From: JANQIO01 sp965229625 | GTDB lineage: Bacteria > Pseudomonadota > Gammaproteobacteria > Pseudomonadales > Halieaceae | Reading direction: 5' to 3' | Length of the DNA: 64,000 nt | Assembly: GCA_965229625.1 (NCBI GenBank) | Contig: CBDDJJ010000002.1 | Span: 372,001 to 436,000, forward strand | Shown: positions 52,478 to 61,483 of the stretch, piece after piece | Layout: every line of letters begins with the position of its first letter | How positions within the stretch are numbered: the first letter of the stretch is position 1 | Made by a program: the position numbers and the translations under genes | The notes under the pieces: generated by a model | Database searches by the model: none | Told to the model about the DNA's origin: nothing | Seen by the model: only the letters and a program-made list of their open reading frames with translations

Positions 52478-53266
52478 TCAGTGAATCACTGTACTCCACA
52501 CCATGGTTTGGAGAGTGAGGGCGTTAACTTGTGAGGCATAACCCTTGTAGTAGAACTGGAATTGGGGCATCACGCTGTCTTCGTCATCTGTAATGCGCAG
52601 AAAGAGCTTTGGACCTTTGAGCCAATCCTGATCAATGAAATCTTCCCCAAGCTGCCGACGGAACGATTCCTCTGCGCGTGATTTCACTGTCGCCAAGGAT
52701 GCCCAGAACTCTCTCTGAAGATTGGGCTGTTCCGGATCACCGAAGAAAACATCGAGCAGGATAACGGTTTCACCATCGACGACCATGGTCCCCCTTCCCA
52801 GCGACGCACCATGCGCAATCTGTTCAAACCTGACCATGAAAGTGCGCGCATCCCTGCCGCCACCGTGCATAGCAGAGACATGAAAATTCCCTAACACCAG
52901 CGCCGATGTATCGCCAATCAGGCTCTCTACAGTGCCCAGATAACGTCTCACCTCTGCGCCAACCGCCGCTTCATCCGTAGAATTTATAGAGCGGTCTACC
53001 CGTCCCAGGTCCAGTCCTTCGAGTCTGACTCCTCGCGCGTAAGTAGTGACATCATTGCGCGCCACTTTTACAGGCCGGTTATTCAGATAGGTCCAGCTCG
53101 CGGTAGACGACACCGACTCCAGTCTTTGGGAAGGGCCAGTCCTGCTCAAATACGGTGGAACCGGCGAACCTTCGAAGTAAAAACTGCCTTTGGGTCGCGA
53201 AGGATCTTCTGCCAGGGTGGCATGTGAGAAGAACGAAACCAGTACCAGTGCCGCTAGATTTTTCAT
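52478..53266 (-). CDS. Exported protein of unknown function (paralogue 1)
   Basis: A 262-aa protein with a signal peptide (cleavage after ATLA). It shares with the next gene the order G-LDLGRVDRS, LIGDTSAL, FEQIAHGASLGRGTMVVDGE, FFGDPEQPNLQREFWAS, LFLRITDDEDSVMPQFQFYYKGYASQVNALTLQT. No known domain recognised. Probably periplasmic or surface-located. 18 bp after the paralogue. Confidence 0.75.
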   Translation of the reverse strand: MKNLAALVLVSFFSHATLAEDPSRPKGSFYFEGSPVPPYLSRTGPSQRLESVSSTASWTYLNNRPVKVARNDVTTYARGVRLEGLDLGRVDRSINSTDEAAVGAEVRRYLGTVESLIGDTSALVLGNFHVSAMHGGGRDARTFMVRFEQIAHGASLGRGTMVVDGETVILLDVFFGDPEQPNLQREFWASLATVKSRAEESFRRQLGEDFIDQDWLKGPKLFLRITDDEDSVMPQFQFYYKGYASQVNALTLQTMVWSTVIH

Positions 53267-53284
53267 TACCGCGAACTCATGTAT

Positions 53285-54070
53285 CTAATGAAGATCCAGA
53301 CGCAAGAATTCAGTTTCGAGGGTCAGAGCATTTACCTGCACAATGTAGCCTTCATAGTAGAACTGATAGATGGGCATCACACTGCCATTTTCGTCGGCGA
53401 TACGGAAAAAAAGCTCCGGGCTCTCCAGTGAAGACTGCTCGATTTCCTCACGCCCAAGCCCGTGAAGTATGGATTTCTTAGCACTGTCCCGCAGAGTCTG
53501 CGGAGGAGACCAGGATTCCCTTTTCAAATTTGGCTGCGTTGGATCGCCTAAGAATGCATGAAGCCGTATTACTCTGTCTTCGTCCACAACTACAGTACCC
53601 GCTCCAAGTCGCGCCCCGTGGACAAGCTGCTGAAACTGTATCTTGATCACCTGAGCCTTCTGACCGCCGCCGAAAAGCGGAGTGAGCCGTATGTTGTCAA
53701 AGGTGTATGAAGAGGTGTCCCCCAATATCGCTGTGAGTGTCGCCAGGAAACGCTTTAGCTCTGCAACTATCGCTCTCCCATCATTGGGATCTACCTTGCG
53801 GTCAATGCGCCCAAGATCATACCCCTCCATATTTATCTCTAGCGCATACGGAGTAAAACGCTCATCGAAGATCCGAAACGACTTGTTATTGATTGTCCGA
53901 TATCTGGCGCCGACAATCTCCGTTTCTCGTCCCAATGCGGGCGTTATGCCGATGTTTCGCGGCGGTGAAGCACCTTGAAACAAGAAACGGCCTGCCGCAT
54001 TCACGGACCAACTGCTCAGGATAAGGGATGCGAACAAGATGCCGCATCCAGATATAGTCATGGGATTCAT
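53285..54070 (-). CDS. Exported protein of unknown function (paralogue 2)
   Basis: A 261-aa protein from the ATG at 54070 (MNPMTISGCGILFASLILSSWSVNAAG, signal peptide); an ATG three codons on is possible, and the frame is open further upstream. Same block order as its neighbour: GYDLGRIDRKVD, ILGDTSSYTFDNIRL, FQQLVHGARLGAGTVVVDED, FLGDPTQPNLKRESW, LFFRIADENGSVMPIYQFYYEGYIVQVNALTLET. An old tandem duplication. The lower GC of both genes relative to neighbours suggests transfer. Confidence 0.75.
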   Translation of the reverse strand: MNPMTISGCGILFASLILSSWSVNAAGRFLFQGASPPRNIGITPALGRETEIVGARYRTINNKSFRIFDERFTPYALEINMEGYDLGRIDRKVDPNDGRAIVAELKRFLATLTAILGDTSSYTFDNIRLTPLFGGGQKAQVIKIQFQQLVHGARLGAGTVVVDEDRVIRLHAFLGDPTQPNLKRESWSPPQTLRDSAKKSILHGLGREEIEQSSLESPELFFRIADENGSVMPIYQFYYEGYIVQVNALTLETEFLRLDLH

Positions 54071-54214
54071 AGAGCAGATAACGCTTACTCTCCAACCTGT
54101 AACGAGCACTATGCTCGCAGGCAGTAATGCGTTCAAGCTCGGGCGGCTCCATTGCTGGCCCCGGGGGTTGCCTGTGATAGGCTTGGTGCGTCTCACCCCT
54201 GGCGACACACGAGC

Positions 54215-54787
54215 ATGGAAAAGTACTACATCAGCGCATCCCAGCTGCTGCGGGATTCCTTTGAACTGGCCTGGAAGGTCTACGAGAGCGGGTTTCGCCC
54301 CAATTACATCGTCGGCGTCTGGCGCGGCGGCGCACCGGTGGGAATCGCGGTACAGGAATTGCTCGACACGCTGGGCGTGAAGTCAGACCACATCGCCATT
54401 CGCACCTCCAGCTACACCGGCATCGGCGAGCGCAACCGCACGGTGCAGGTGCACGGGCTCAACTACCTCATCCGCCGCCTGGAGTCAGAAGATTCACTGC
54501 TGATTGTCGACGACGTGCACGACACCGGCTTGAGCATCGACCAGACCATCATAGACCTGCGCGACGCCTGCAAGAAAAATATGCCGGAGCTGCGCATCGC
54601 CACGCCCTACTACAAACCGGGCAACAACAAGACCAGCCGGGTACCGGACTACTTTATTCACGAAACCGACCAGTGGCTGGTGTTCCCCCACGAACTGGAC
54701 GGGCTGAGCGTGGAGGAGCTGGCTGCCAACAAGCCGGAGCTGGCGGACATGCTGGAGAGGATCGCCGCCGCCAAGAGCGAGGCGTGA
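54215..54787 (+). CDS. Phosphoribosyltransferase
   Basis: A 190-aa protein from the ATG at 54215. PRPP loop LLIVDDVHDTGLSIDQTI (about residues 92-109), and GFRPNYIVGVWRGGAPVGIAVQELL as in hypoxanthine/guanine phosphoribosyltransferases. Salvages a purine base to the nucleotide; this fits the purine uptake and nucleoside-splitting genes around it. Confidence 0.9.
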   Translation: MEKYYISASQLLRDSFELAWKVYESGFRPNYIVGVWRGGAPVGIAVQELLDTLGVKSDHIAIRTSSYTGIGERNRTVQVHGLNYLIRRLESEDSLLIVDDVHDTGLSIDQTIIDLRDACKKNMPELRIATPYYKPGNNKTSRVPDYFIHETDQWLVFPHELDGLSVEELAANKPELADMLERIAAAKSEA

Positions 54788-54810
54788 TCCGGGTACCGTG
54801 TAGCCCAGGA

Positions 54811-55365
54811 TCAGTGCTTCGAGAAGCGCCGAATCAATTCCGCGTGGGCCGGGAAGGCCTTCGATAGCTCGGCCTGCTGCCCCAGCGTCATATCCTCGTA
54901 CTCGAAACCTGGTGACACCGCCTCACTAATCAGGCCGTACTCGCCGGCCACCAGGTGCGAAGCCTTCCAGGTACCCCCTTTCACCGCCATCTGCAGTTGG
55001 TGACCCTGGTTCGGGTCCGGGCCCAGTACCACGGTTTCCAGGCGGCCGTCCGGGTGGATCAGGTAGTAGGTGACCGGCGCCCCGAGGTGAAAAAAATGCA
55101 GGATATCCGAACGGTTGAGGTGCCAGTGGCCGACGCGTGAATCCGCCGTCAGCAGGTAGTAGATCGAGGTCATGGTGAAGCGCTCACCCTGCTCGATCCG
55201 GATCTTGTCGCGATGGTCAGCCTGGAAGGTGCGCCGGAAGTAGCCGCCCTCTACGTGGGGCTCGAGGCCCAGGGCTTCCACCAGTTCATCAGCATCCATT
55301 GCCGCGCTCCCGGCCGCCAGGCCAGCAAGCACCAGCGCCAGCACCCAGGAGCAGCGCCTGCTCAT
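54811..55365 (-). CDS. Exported cupin (DUF985) protein
   Basis: A 184-aa protein with a signal peptide (ALVLAGLAAGSAAMDADELV). LGLEPHVEGGYFRRTFQAD, TSIYYLLTADSRVGHWHLNRSDILHFFHLGAPVTYYLIHPDG, and VSPGFEYEDMTLG are the DUF985 cupin pattern. Most relatives lack a signal peptide. ATG overlaps the stop of the upstream amidohydrolase gene (ATGA). Confidence 0.88.
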   Translation of the reverse strand: MSRRCSWVLALVLAGLAAGSAAMDADELVEALGLEPHVEGGYFRRTFQADHRDKIRIEQGERFTMTSIYYLLTADSRVGHWHLNRSDILHFFHLGAPVTYYLIHPDGRLETVVLGPDPNQGHQLQMAVKGGTWKASHLVAGEYGLISEAVSPGFEYEDMTLGQQAELSKAFPAHAELIRRFSKH

Positions 55366-56768
55366 TGCGCCAGCGCCGCACGAATGTCATCCCGCACCCG
55401 CGTGATGTCCTTGCGCAGGGCCGCTTCGTCAATGGTCAGCACCTCGCGCTCCAGCATCAGTACGCGGCCCGCGACAATGGTGGTGCGCACGTCCTGGCTG
55501 TCCAGCACGTAGACCAGGTGCGACATCACGTCATAGAGCGGGCCGTGCTGCAGCCGCGTGAAGTCCACCTGGATCAGGTCAGCCTGCATGCCGGCAGCGA
55601 GTTGCCCCACCTGGTCACCCAGCCCGATCGCTTTGGCCCCCATGCGGGTCGCCATGTCCAGCGCGGCCGGTGCCGGGATGGCGGTGGGGTCGGCGGCCTT
55701 GAGCTTGTGCACCAGCGCGGCCAGGCGAATCTCCTCCCACATATCGAGATCGTTGTTGGAGGCGGCCCCATCGGTTCCCAGCCCCACGTTGACCCCGGCG
55801 TCAATCATGGCGGCCACCGGCGCCACGCCCGCCCCCAGCTTCATATTGGAGGTCGGGTTGTGGACTGCCCCCACACCCTTCGACGCCACCAGTGAAATGT
55901 CTTCATTATTCAACTGGATCATGTGCGCACCGATCAGCCACTGATCAAACAGGCCGGTACCGGCCACGTGTTTGACCGGTGAAGTCTCGTACTTTTCAAA
56001 TACAAACTCGGTCTCGGCGGGCGCTTCAGCGATATGCATGGAGACCGGGGCCCCCAGCTTGGCCGCCATTTTCGCGGTGGCTTCGATATGCTCCGGCACG
56101 ACCGTGTAGGGCGCGTGGGGAGCAAAGGCCGGCGTGATGCGCGGGTGCCGGCCCTGCCAGGCCTCGACAAACTCGATGGCCGCGGCGAAGCTGTCCGTCC
56201 AGCCCTTGAAACCGGGGCTGGGAAAGTCGATGTGCGGGGCAGCCACAATCGCCCGCAGGCCACAGCGGTCCACCACACCGGCGATGGTATCCGGGTAGAA
56301 GTACATGTCGACGAAGCTGGTGGTACCGCCCTTGATCATCTCCCAGCAGGCGAGCTCGGTACCAATGCGCACAAACTCCGGGGTGACGAAGCGTCCCTCC
56401 ATGGGAAACACGTACTGGTTGAGCCAGGTCATCAGGTCAAGATCGTCCACCATGCCGCGAAACAGCGTCATGGAGGTATGGGTATGGCCGTTGATCAGGC
56501 CCGGCATGACTATCCTGCCGTCTCCCGGCAGCACCTGCTCGGCATGGAAACGGGCATTGATGTCCTCCCAGGATGCTACGCGCAGGATGCGGTCATCGAC
56601 GATCGCCACCGCGCCGTCGGCCAGCACCGGTTGATCGGCTTCCATGGTGAGAACGTACTCCCCTCGCACGATCAGTGACACCGGCATCCGCTCCGTCTCC
56701 TCGCCGTGGTGGGCCAGGGCGGCCACGGGCCACAGTCCGCACAGCAGAAAAAGTGCTCGAATCACCAT
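55362..56768 (-). CDS. Exported amidohydrolase, MTA/SAH-deaminase type
   Basis: A 468-aa protein from the ATG at 56768, preceded by AGGAG. A signal peptide ends near ALAHHG. The metal site NGHTHTSMTLFRGMVDDLDL, later HIAEAPAETEFV, H in GAHMIQLN, and GTDGAASNNDLDMWEEIRLAAL (catalytic Asp) are typical for TrzN/MtaD-like deaminases. In the cytoplasm the family deaminates S-adenosylhomocysteine, methylthioadenosine or adenosine; here export to the periplasm suggests processing of external nucleosides. Divergent to the TonB receptor gene. Confidence 0.9.
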   Translation of the reverse strand: MVIRALFLLCGLWPVAALAHHGEETERMPVSLIVRGEYVLTMEADQPVLADGAVAIVDDRILRVASWEDINARFHAEQVLPGDGRIVMPGLINGHTHTSMTLFRGMVDDLDLMTWLNQYVFPMEGRFVTPEFVRIGTELACWEMIKGGTTSFVDMYFYPDTIAGVVDRCGLRAIVAAPHIDFPSPGFKGWTDSFAAAIEFVEAWQGRHPRITPAFAPHAPYTVVPEHIEATAKMAAKLGAPVSMHIAEAPAETEFVFEKYETSPVKHVAGTGLFDQWLIGAHMIQLNNEDISLVASKGVGAVHNPTSNMKLGAGVAPVAAMIDAGVNVGLGTDGAASNNDLDMWEEIRLAALVHKLKAADPTAIPAPAALDMATRMGAKAIGLGDQVGQLAAGMQADLIQVDFTRLQHGPLYDVMSHLVYVLDSQDVRTTIVAGRVLMLEREVLTIDEAALRKDITRVRDDIRAALAQ

Positions 56769-56978
56769 GAAATTCGCTCCTGGGGTGGGGATATGTCGCG
56801 ATCTATCGCAAAAAATGCCAGTTTTACCGCCCAAGCCTTGCAGGTAAATGCGCTGATCTGGCCTAATTGGCGGCACAGTGTAGATGGCAGTCGACACTCT
56901 AACAACAATCCAGCCCGCCTCGCACAAAACAACCGAAAGAAACCCCACCAGGGGACATCCATCCGGAGGACACAACCA

Positions 56979-59159
56979 ATGAAATCCCACGTTTCGGCCA
57001 GGAAGGGCCTGGCGCTGGCGGTAGCGGCAACACTGTCAGGTGGCGCCAATCTTGCTCAGGCCCAGCTTGAGGAAGTGATCGTCACCGCGCAGAAGCGCGA
57101 GCAGAACACGCTGGAAGTACCTATCTCTATTGCCACCATGGAAGGCGAGCGCTTTGTCTCGCTGTTCGAAGGCGGCGCTGACGTCCGCGCGCTGTCCACC
57201 CGCGTACCGGGCCTGTATGTCGAATCATCCAATGGCCGTGTGGCACCGCGTTTCTATATCCGCGGCCTCGGCAATATCGACTTTGACCTGGCGGCCTCAC
57301 AACCGGTCAACGTGGTGATGGACGATGTCGTCAAGGAAAACGTGGTGCTGAAGAGCTTCCCGATTTTCGACATCGAGCGCGTGGAAGTGCTGCGTGGCCC
57401 GCAGGGTTCGCTGTTCGGCCGCAACACCACCGCCGGTATCGTGAAGTTTGATTCCTACAAGCCCACCGAAGAGTTCACCGGCCGCGCCAAGCTGGACGTG
57501 GGTGAGCTGGGCACGGTCAACTTCGAAGCCGGCATCGGCGGCTCTCTGGCAGACAACGTGCAGGGCCGCATCGCGGTACTGACCCAGAACCGCGACGACT
57601 GGATCGACAACGACTTCACCGGCGAGAACGACGCCATCGGTGAAATCGAGGAACAGGCCATCAAGGGTTTCCTCGCGTGGCAACCCACCGAGCGCCTCGA
57701 CGTGCTGGTTGGCGCGCACCACCGCGACCTGCAGGGCACCTCGGCAATCTTCCGCGCCAACGTGCTGACCACCGGCCGGGACGACTTCAACAACAACTAT
57801 GACCGTGACACCGTCTTCTTCGACGGCGGCGGCGGCAACCCACAGGAATACGACAACACCGGCGGCCAGCTGCGCCTGGACTATGACTTCGGCGCGGTCA
57901 CCCTGACCTCCATCACCGCCTACGAAGAAGCCGACGGCTTCAGCCGCGGTGATATCGACGGCGGTAACCTGGTGTTCGGCCCGGGCTTCATCCCGTTTCC
58001 GTCCGACACCCAGGACGACGCCGACGTCGAGCAGTTCACCCAGGAAATCCGCCTCACCACCAACGAAGCGGATCGCCTGTTCTGGCAGGTGGGCCTGTTC
58101 TACTTCGACGCCGACCTCGACGTGACCACCGCGCCGGGCTTTGTTGACCCGACCACGGTGTCCCACAGCAACGAGAACTGGGCCATCTTCGGCCAGATCG
58201 AATACGACCTGACCGACAAGTGGCTGCTGACCGTCGGCGGCCGCTACACCGACGACGACAAGGAACTGACCGCGCCGCTGGGCGCCACCGTCTTCGAACC
58301 CATCGATGTACAGGTGGACGACCAGGAATGGTCCGGCAACCTGAGCCTAGCCTACCGCCTGGACGACAACACCACGGTCTGGGGCAAGGTGTCACGCGGC
58401 TTCCGTGGCCCGACCATCCAGGGTCGTGATATCGCCTTCTTCGGCGACCCGTCGATTGCCGACTCCGAGACCAGCGTGAACTGGGAAATCGGCTTCAAAT
58501 CCCAGTTCTGGGACAACCGGGCCCGCATCAACGCCGCAGCCTTCTATTACACCGTGGAAGACCTGCAGTTCTCAGCAGTGGGCGGCTCCGGCAACCTGAT
58601 CCAGTTGGTTAACGCAGATGAAGGCACCGGCGCCGGCTTCGAAGTCGACTTCGAGGTGGCACCCAATGAGTTCATGGAATTCACCGTGGGCTATGCCTAT
58701 GTGGACACCGAGATCGACGACAACAACCTGCTGGTGGCGCCCTGTGGCTCCGGCCAGTGTACGGTGACCAACCCCATTGTTGATGTAGACGGTGAGCCCC
58801 GTGTGCGCGTGGACGGCAACCCGTTCCCGAACGCGCCGGAGTCCACCCTGAGCTTTACGGCCAGTTTCCGCTATCCGTTGGGCCAGGGCGAGGTCTTCGC
58901 CTTCACCGACTGGGCCTGGCAGGGTGATACCAACATCTTCCTGTACGAGTCCGTGGAATACCAGACGGAAGACCAGTTTGAAGGCGGCCTGCGCGCAGGT
59001 TACCGCCAGACCTCTGGCGACTACGACTGGGAAGTGGCCGGCTTCTGCCGCAACATCACGGATGAAGAGAACGTTCAGGGTGGTATCGACTTCAACAACA
59101 ATACCGCCTTCGACAACGAGCCCCGCGTCTGCGGCGGCAGCGTGCAGGTCAGCTTCTGA
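56979..59159 (+). CDS. TonB-dependent outer-membrane receptor
   Basis: A 726-aa protein from the ATG at 56979, preceded by GGAGGA. Signal peptide ends at LAQAQ, followed by the TonB box-like LEEVIVTAQKREQ. Plug domain (about 45-150, RGPQGSLFGRNTTAGIV) and a 22-strand barrel finishing in CGGSVQVSF with C-terminal Phe. Brings a large or scarce molecule across the outer membrane. Context (deaminase, NUP, ribokinase) suggests nucleosides or purine compounds. Confidence 0.95.
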   Translation: MKSHVSARKGLALAVAATLSGGANLAQAQLEEVIVTAQKREQNTLEVPISIATMEGERFVSLFEGGADVRALSTRVPGLYVESSNGRVAPRFYIRGLGNIDFDLAASQPVNVVMDDVVKENVVLKSFPIFDIERVEVLRGPQGSLFGRNTTAGIVKFDSYKPTEEFTGRAKLDVGELGTVNFEAGIGGSLADNVQGRIAVLTQNRDDWIDNDFTGENDAIGEIEEQAIKGFLAWQPTERLDVLVGAHHRDLQGTSAIFRANVLTTGRDDFNNNYDRDTVFFDGGGGNPQEYDNTGGQLRLDYDFGAVTLTSITAYEEADGFSRGDIDGGNLVFGPGFIPFPSDTQDDADVEQFTQEIRLTTNEADRLFWQVGLFYFDADLDVTTAPGFVDPTTVSHSNENWAIFGQIEYDLTDKWLLTVGGRYTDDDKELTAPLGATVFEPIDVQVDDQEWSGNLSLAYRLDDNTTVWGKVSRGFRGPTIQGRDIAFFGDPSIADSETSVNWEIGFKSQFWDNRARINAAAFYYTVEDLQFSAVGGSGNLIQLVNADEGTGAGFEVDFEVAPNEFMEFTVGYAYVDTEIDDNNLLVAPCGSGQCTVTNPIVDVDGEPRVRVDGNPFPNAPESTLSFTASFRYPLGQGEVFAFTDWAWQGDTNIFLYESVEYQTEDQFEGGLRAGYRQTSGDYDWEVAGFCRNITDEENVQGGIDFNNNTAFDNEPRVCGGSVQVSF

Positions 59160-59215
59160 TCAGCGCGTAGCTTTATCCTGATACGGTGCCGGGATACTCT
59201 TACGGCACCGCAAGG

Positions 59216-59241
59216 AAACCCCGGCCCTTGTGCCGGGGTTT
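59216..59241 (+). terminator. Terminator of the TonB receptor gene
   Basis: AAACCCCGGC (59216-59225) and GCCGGGGTTT (59232-59241), 10-bp stem with a 6-nt loop, followed by CTGCTTTAT. Lies 57 bp after the stop codon. Confidence 0.8.
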
Positions 59242-59310
59242 CTGCTTTATATGAAGGCGCCTGCTCGGCGTGACCTCTAATCAACTACAACAAGTAAAAG
59301 AGGACCAGAA

Positions 59311-60309
59311 ATGCTAATCGTTGAATCCTACCCCGTGGCGGTGGCCATGTGTGTGATCACCATGCTGTGCTGGGGCTCCTGGGCCAACACCCAGAAGCTG
59401 GCCAGCTCGGAGTGGCAGTTCCAGCTGTTCTACTGGGACTACAGCCTCGGGGTGCTGCTGCTGACCCTGGTATTCGCCTTCACCATCGGCAGCATGGGGG
59501 AGGCCGGCCGAGCCTTTGGCGTGGACATCGGCCAGGCCAGCAATGAGGCCCTTACCTCGGCGCTGATCGGCGGCGCCCTGTTCAATTTCGCCAATATCCT
59601 GCTGGTAGTCGCCATCGACATTGCCGGCATGGCGGTCGCCTTTCCGGTGGCCATTGGCCTGGCGCTGGTGATCGGCGTGATCGCCAACTACATGGCCACC
59701 CCCGTGGGTGATGCCACCCTGTTGTTCACTGGCGTCGGCCTGGTCACCCTGGCTATCGTGCTGGATGCGTTGATCTACAAGCGCCTGCCCGATGACGGAA
59801 ACAAGGCCATGGGCAAGGGCCTGGCGATTTCCATCGTCTGCGGTATTGCCATGGGCTTTTTCTACCGCTTTGTGGCCGCCTCCATGTCCTTTGACTTCGT
59901 GAACCCGGAAGCCGGCCTGATGACCCCCTACTCCGCAGGCGTCGTGTTCTCCATCGGCCTGTTGGTTTCCAACGTCGTGTTCCTGGTGCCGCTGATGTAC
60001 AAGCCGGTCTCCGGTGACGTCGCCCCCATGGGTGAGTACTTCAGCAAGGGCACGCCACGCCTACATCTGGTGGGCATTCTCGGCGGTGCGATCTGGGCGG
60101 TAGGCTTCAGCTTCAACATCATTGCGGCCGGTTCAGCGGGCTACGCCATCTCCTACGGCCTGGGCCAGGGCGCCACCATGGTCGCCGCCATGTGGGGTGT
60201 ATTTATCTGGAAGGAATTCAAGGATGCCCCGGAGGGCACCAACACCCTCATTACCGCCATGTTTGTTCTGTTCTTTATCGGCCTGGGCCTGATTATCTAC
60301 TCGCGCTGA
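59311..60309 (+). CDS. GRP-type sugar/nucleoside transporter
   Basis: A 332-aa protein with about ten helices: VAMCVITMLCWGSWANTQKLASSEWQFQLFYWDYSLGVLL, VAFPVAIGLALVIGVIANY, AISYGLGQGATMVAAMWGVFIWKEF. This matches the GRP (RbsU/GlcU) family, related to plant ureide permeases. First gene of a transporter-NUP-ribokinase set with gaps of 8 and 14 bp; the substrate is probably ribose or a nucleoside. Confidence 0.85.
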   Translation: MLIVESYPVAVAMCVITMLCWGSWANTQKLASSEWQFQLFYWDYSLGVLLLTLVFAFTIGSMGEAGRAFGVDIGQASNEALTSALIGGALFNFANILLVVAIDIAGMAVAFPVAIGLALVIGVIANYMATPVGDATLLFTGVGLVTLAIVLDALIYKRLPDDGNKAMGKGLAISIVCGIAMGFFYRFVAASMSFDFVNPEAGLMTPYSAGVVFSIGLLVSNVVFLVPLMYKPVSGDVAPMGEYFSKGTPRLHLVGILGGAIWAVGFSFNIIAAGSAGYAISYGLGQGATMVAAMWGVFIWKEFKDAPEGTNTLITAMFVLFFIGLGLIIYSR

Positions 60310-60317
60310 GGTAAGCC

Positions 60318-61469
60318 ATGTTTCGCGTATTCGCTATCCCCCTCCTGACACTCGGCCTGCTGGCAGGCTGCGCTGAGCGGGAGGGTCCCTCCACCCCCAA
60401 GTACGACGCCAACGCTACCTCACAGGACAGCACCGGCTCCATCCCCAAGACAGGCGGCGGGCCGATCCCCATCAAGGTGGTGGTAGTCACCATGTTCGAG
60501 ACCGGAGAAGACAGCGGTGACGATGCCGGCGAATTCCAGCGCTGGAACGAGCGCCGCCAGCTCGACACCGTGTTCCTGGCACCGCACATGCACCACGATA
60601 TCCGCGTCAACCTCAAGACCGGAGTAATGGGCATCGTCACCGGCATGGGCACTGCGCACTCGGCCGCGAGCATCATGGCGCTGGGCCTGGACCCGCGCTT
60701 CGACCTGCGCAACGCCTACTGGCTGGTGGCGGGCATCTCCGGCTTCGACCCGGAGGATGCCTCGCTGGGCTCGGTAGCCTGGGCCGACTACCTGGTGGAC
60801 GGTGACCTGGCCCACGAGATCGACACCCGGGAGATTCCCGACGACTGGGAGCATGGCTACTTCCCGCTGTTCAGCCAGGGCATGGATGACAAGAACCGCA
60901 AAGACTACAGCTTGGGCGAGGTGTTCCAGCTCAACCCGGCGCTGGTGGACTGGGCCTTCGATCTCACCAGGGACATGGAACTGCCCGACCACCCCACCCT
61001 CGCCGCCACTCGCGACCTGTATATCGAGCATGAAGTCGCCCAACGCACGCCCTTCGTCCTGCGCGGCGACCAGCTCGCGGCCATGACTTTCTGGCACGGC
61101 AGCATGATGAACGACTGGGCCAATGACTGGGTGGACTACTGGACCAACGGCACCGGCGAATTCGTCAGCTCCGCCATGGAAGACACCGGCACCTACCAGT
61201 CGCTGGACTACCTGGACCGGGCCGGCAAGGTCAACAAGGACCGCCTGCTGGTGCTGCGCACTGCCAGCAACTACACCATGCCGCCACCCGGCAAGTCCGC
61301 GGCCGACTACCTGCGTGAAGAGCAACACGACAGCTATGCCGGCTTGGACGCGGCGCTGGAGAATGCCTATATCGTCGGCAGCGTGGTGGTCGACGAGTTG
61401 CTGGAGAACTGGGACGAGTACCGGGACGTGACTCCCGGCAGTGAAACCATCCCGGCAGACACCTACTAG
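60318..61469 (+). CDS. NUP-family purine nucleoside protein, lipoprotein form
   Basis: A 383-aa protein with lipoprotein signal (LLTLGLLAGC). The body matches the NUP (purine nucleoside permease) family: IKVVVVTMFETGEDSGDDAGEFQRWNERRQLD, VTGMGTAHSAASIMALGLDPRFDLRNAYWLVAGISGFDPEDASLGSVAWADY. The fold is that of nucleoside phosphorylases (VTGMGTA, GISG), and it may bind or split purine nucleosides in the periplasm. Lies between transporter and ribokinase genes. Confidence 0.88.
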   Translation: MFRVFAIPLLTLGLLAGCAEREGPSTPKYDANATSQDSTGSIPKTGGGPIPIKVVVVTMFETGEDSGDDAGEFQRWNERRQLDTVFLAPHMHHDIRVNLKTGVMGIVTGMGTAHSAASIMALGLDPRFDLRNAYWLVAGISGFDPEDASLGSVAWADYLVDGDLAHEIDTREIPDDWEHGYFPLFSQGMDDKNRKDYSLGEVFQLNPALVDWAFDLTRDMELPDHPTLAATRDLYIEHEVAQRTPFVLRGDQLAAMTFWHGSMMNDWANDWVDYWTNGTGEFVSSAMEDTGTYQSLDYLDRAGKVNKDRLLVLRTASNYTMPPPGKSAADYLREEQHDSYAGLDAALENAYIVGSVVVDELLENWDEYRDVTPGSETIPADTY

Positions 61470-61483
61470 ACAGGACTGAGACT

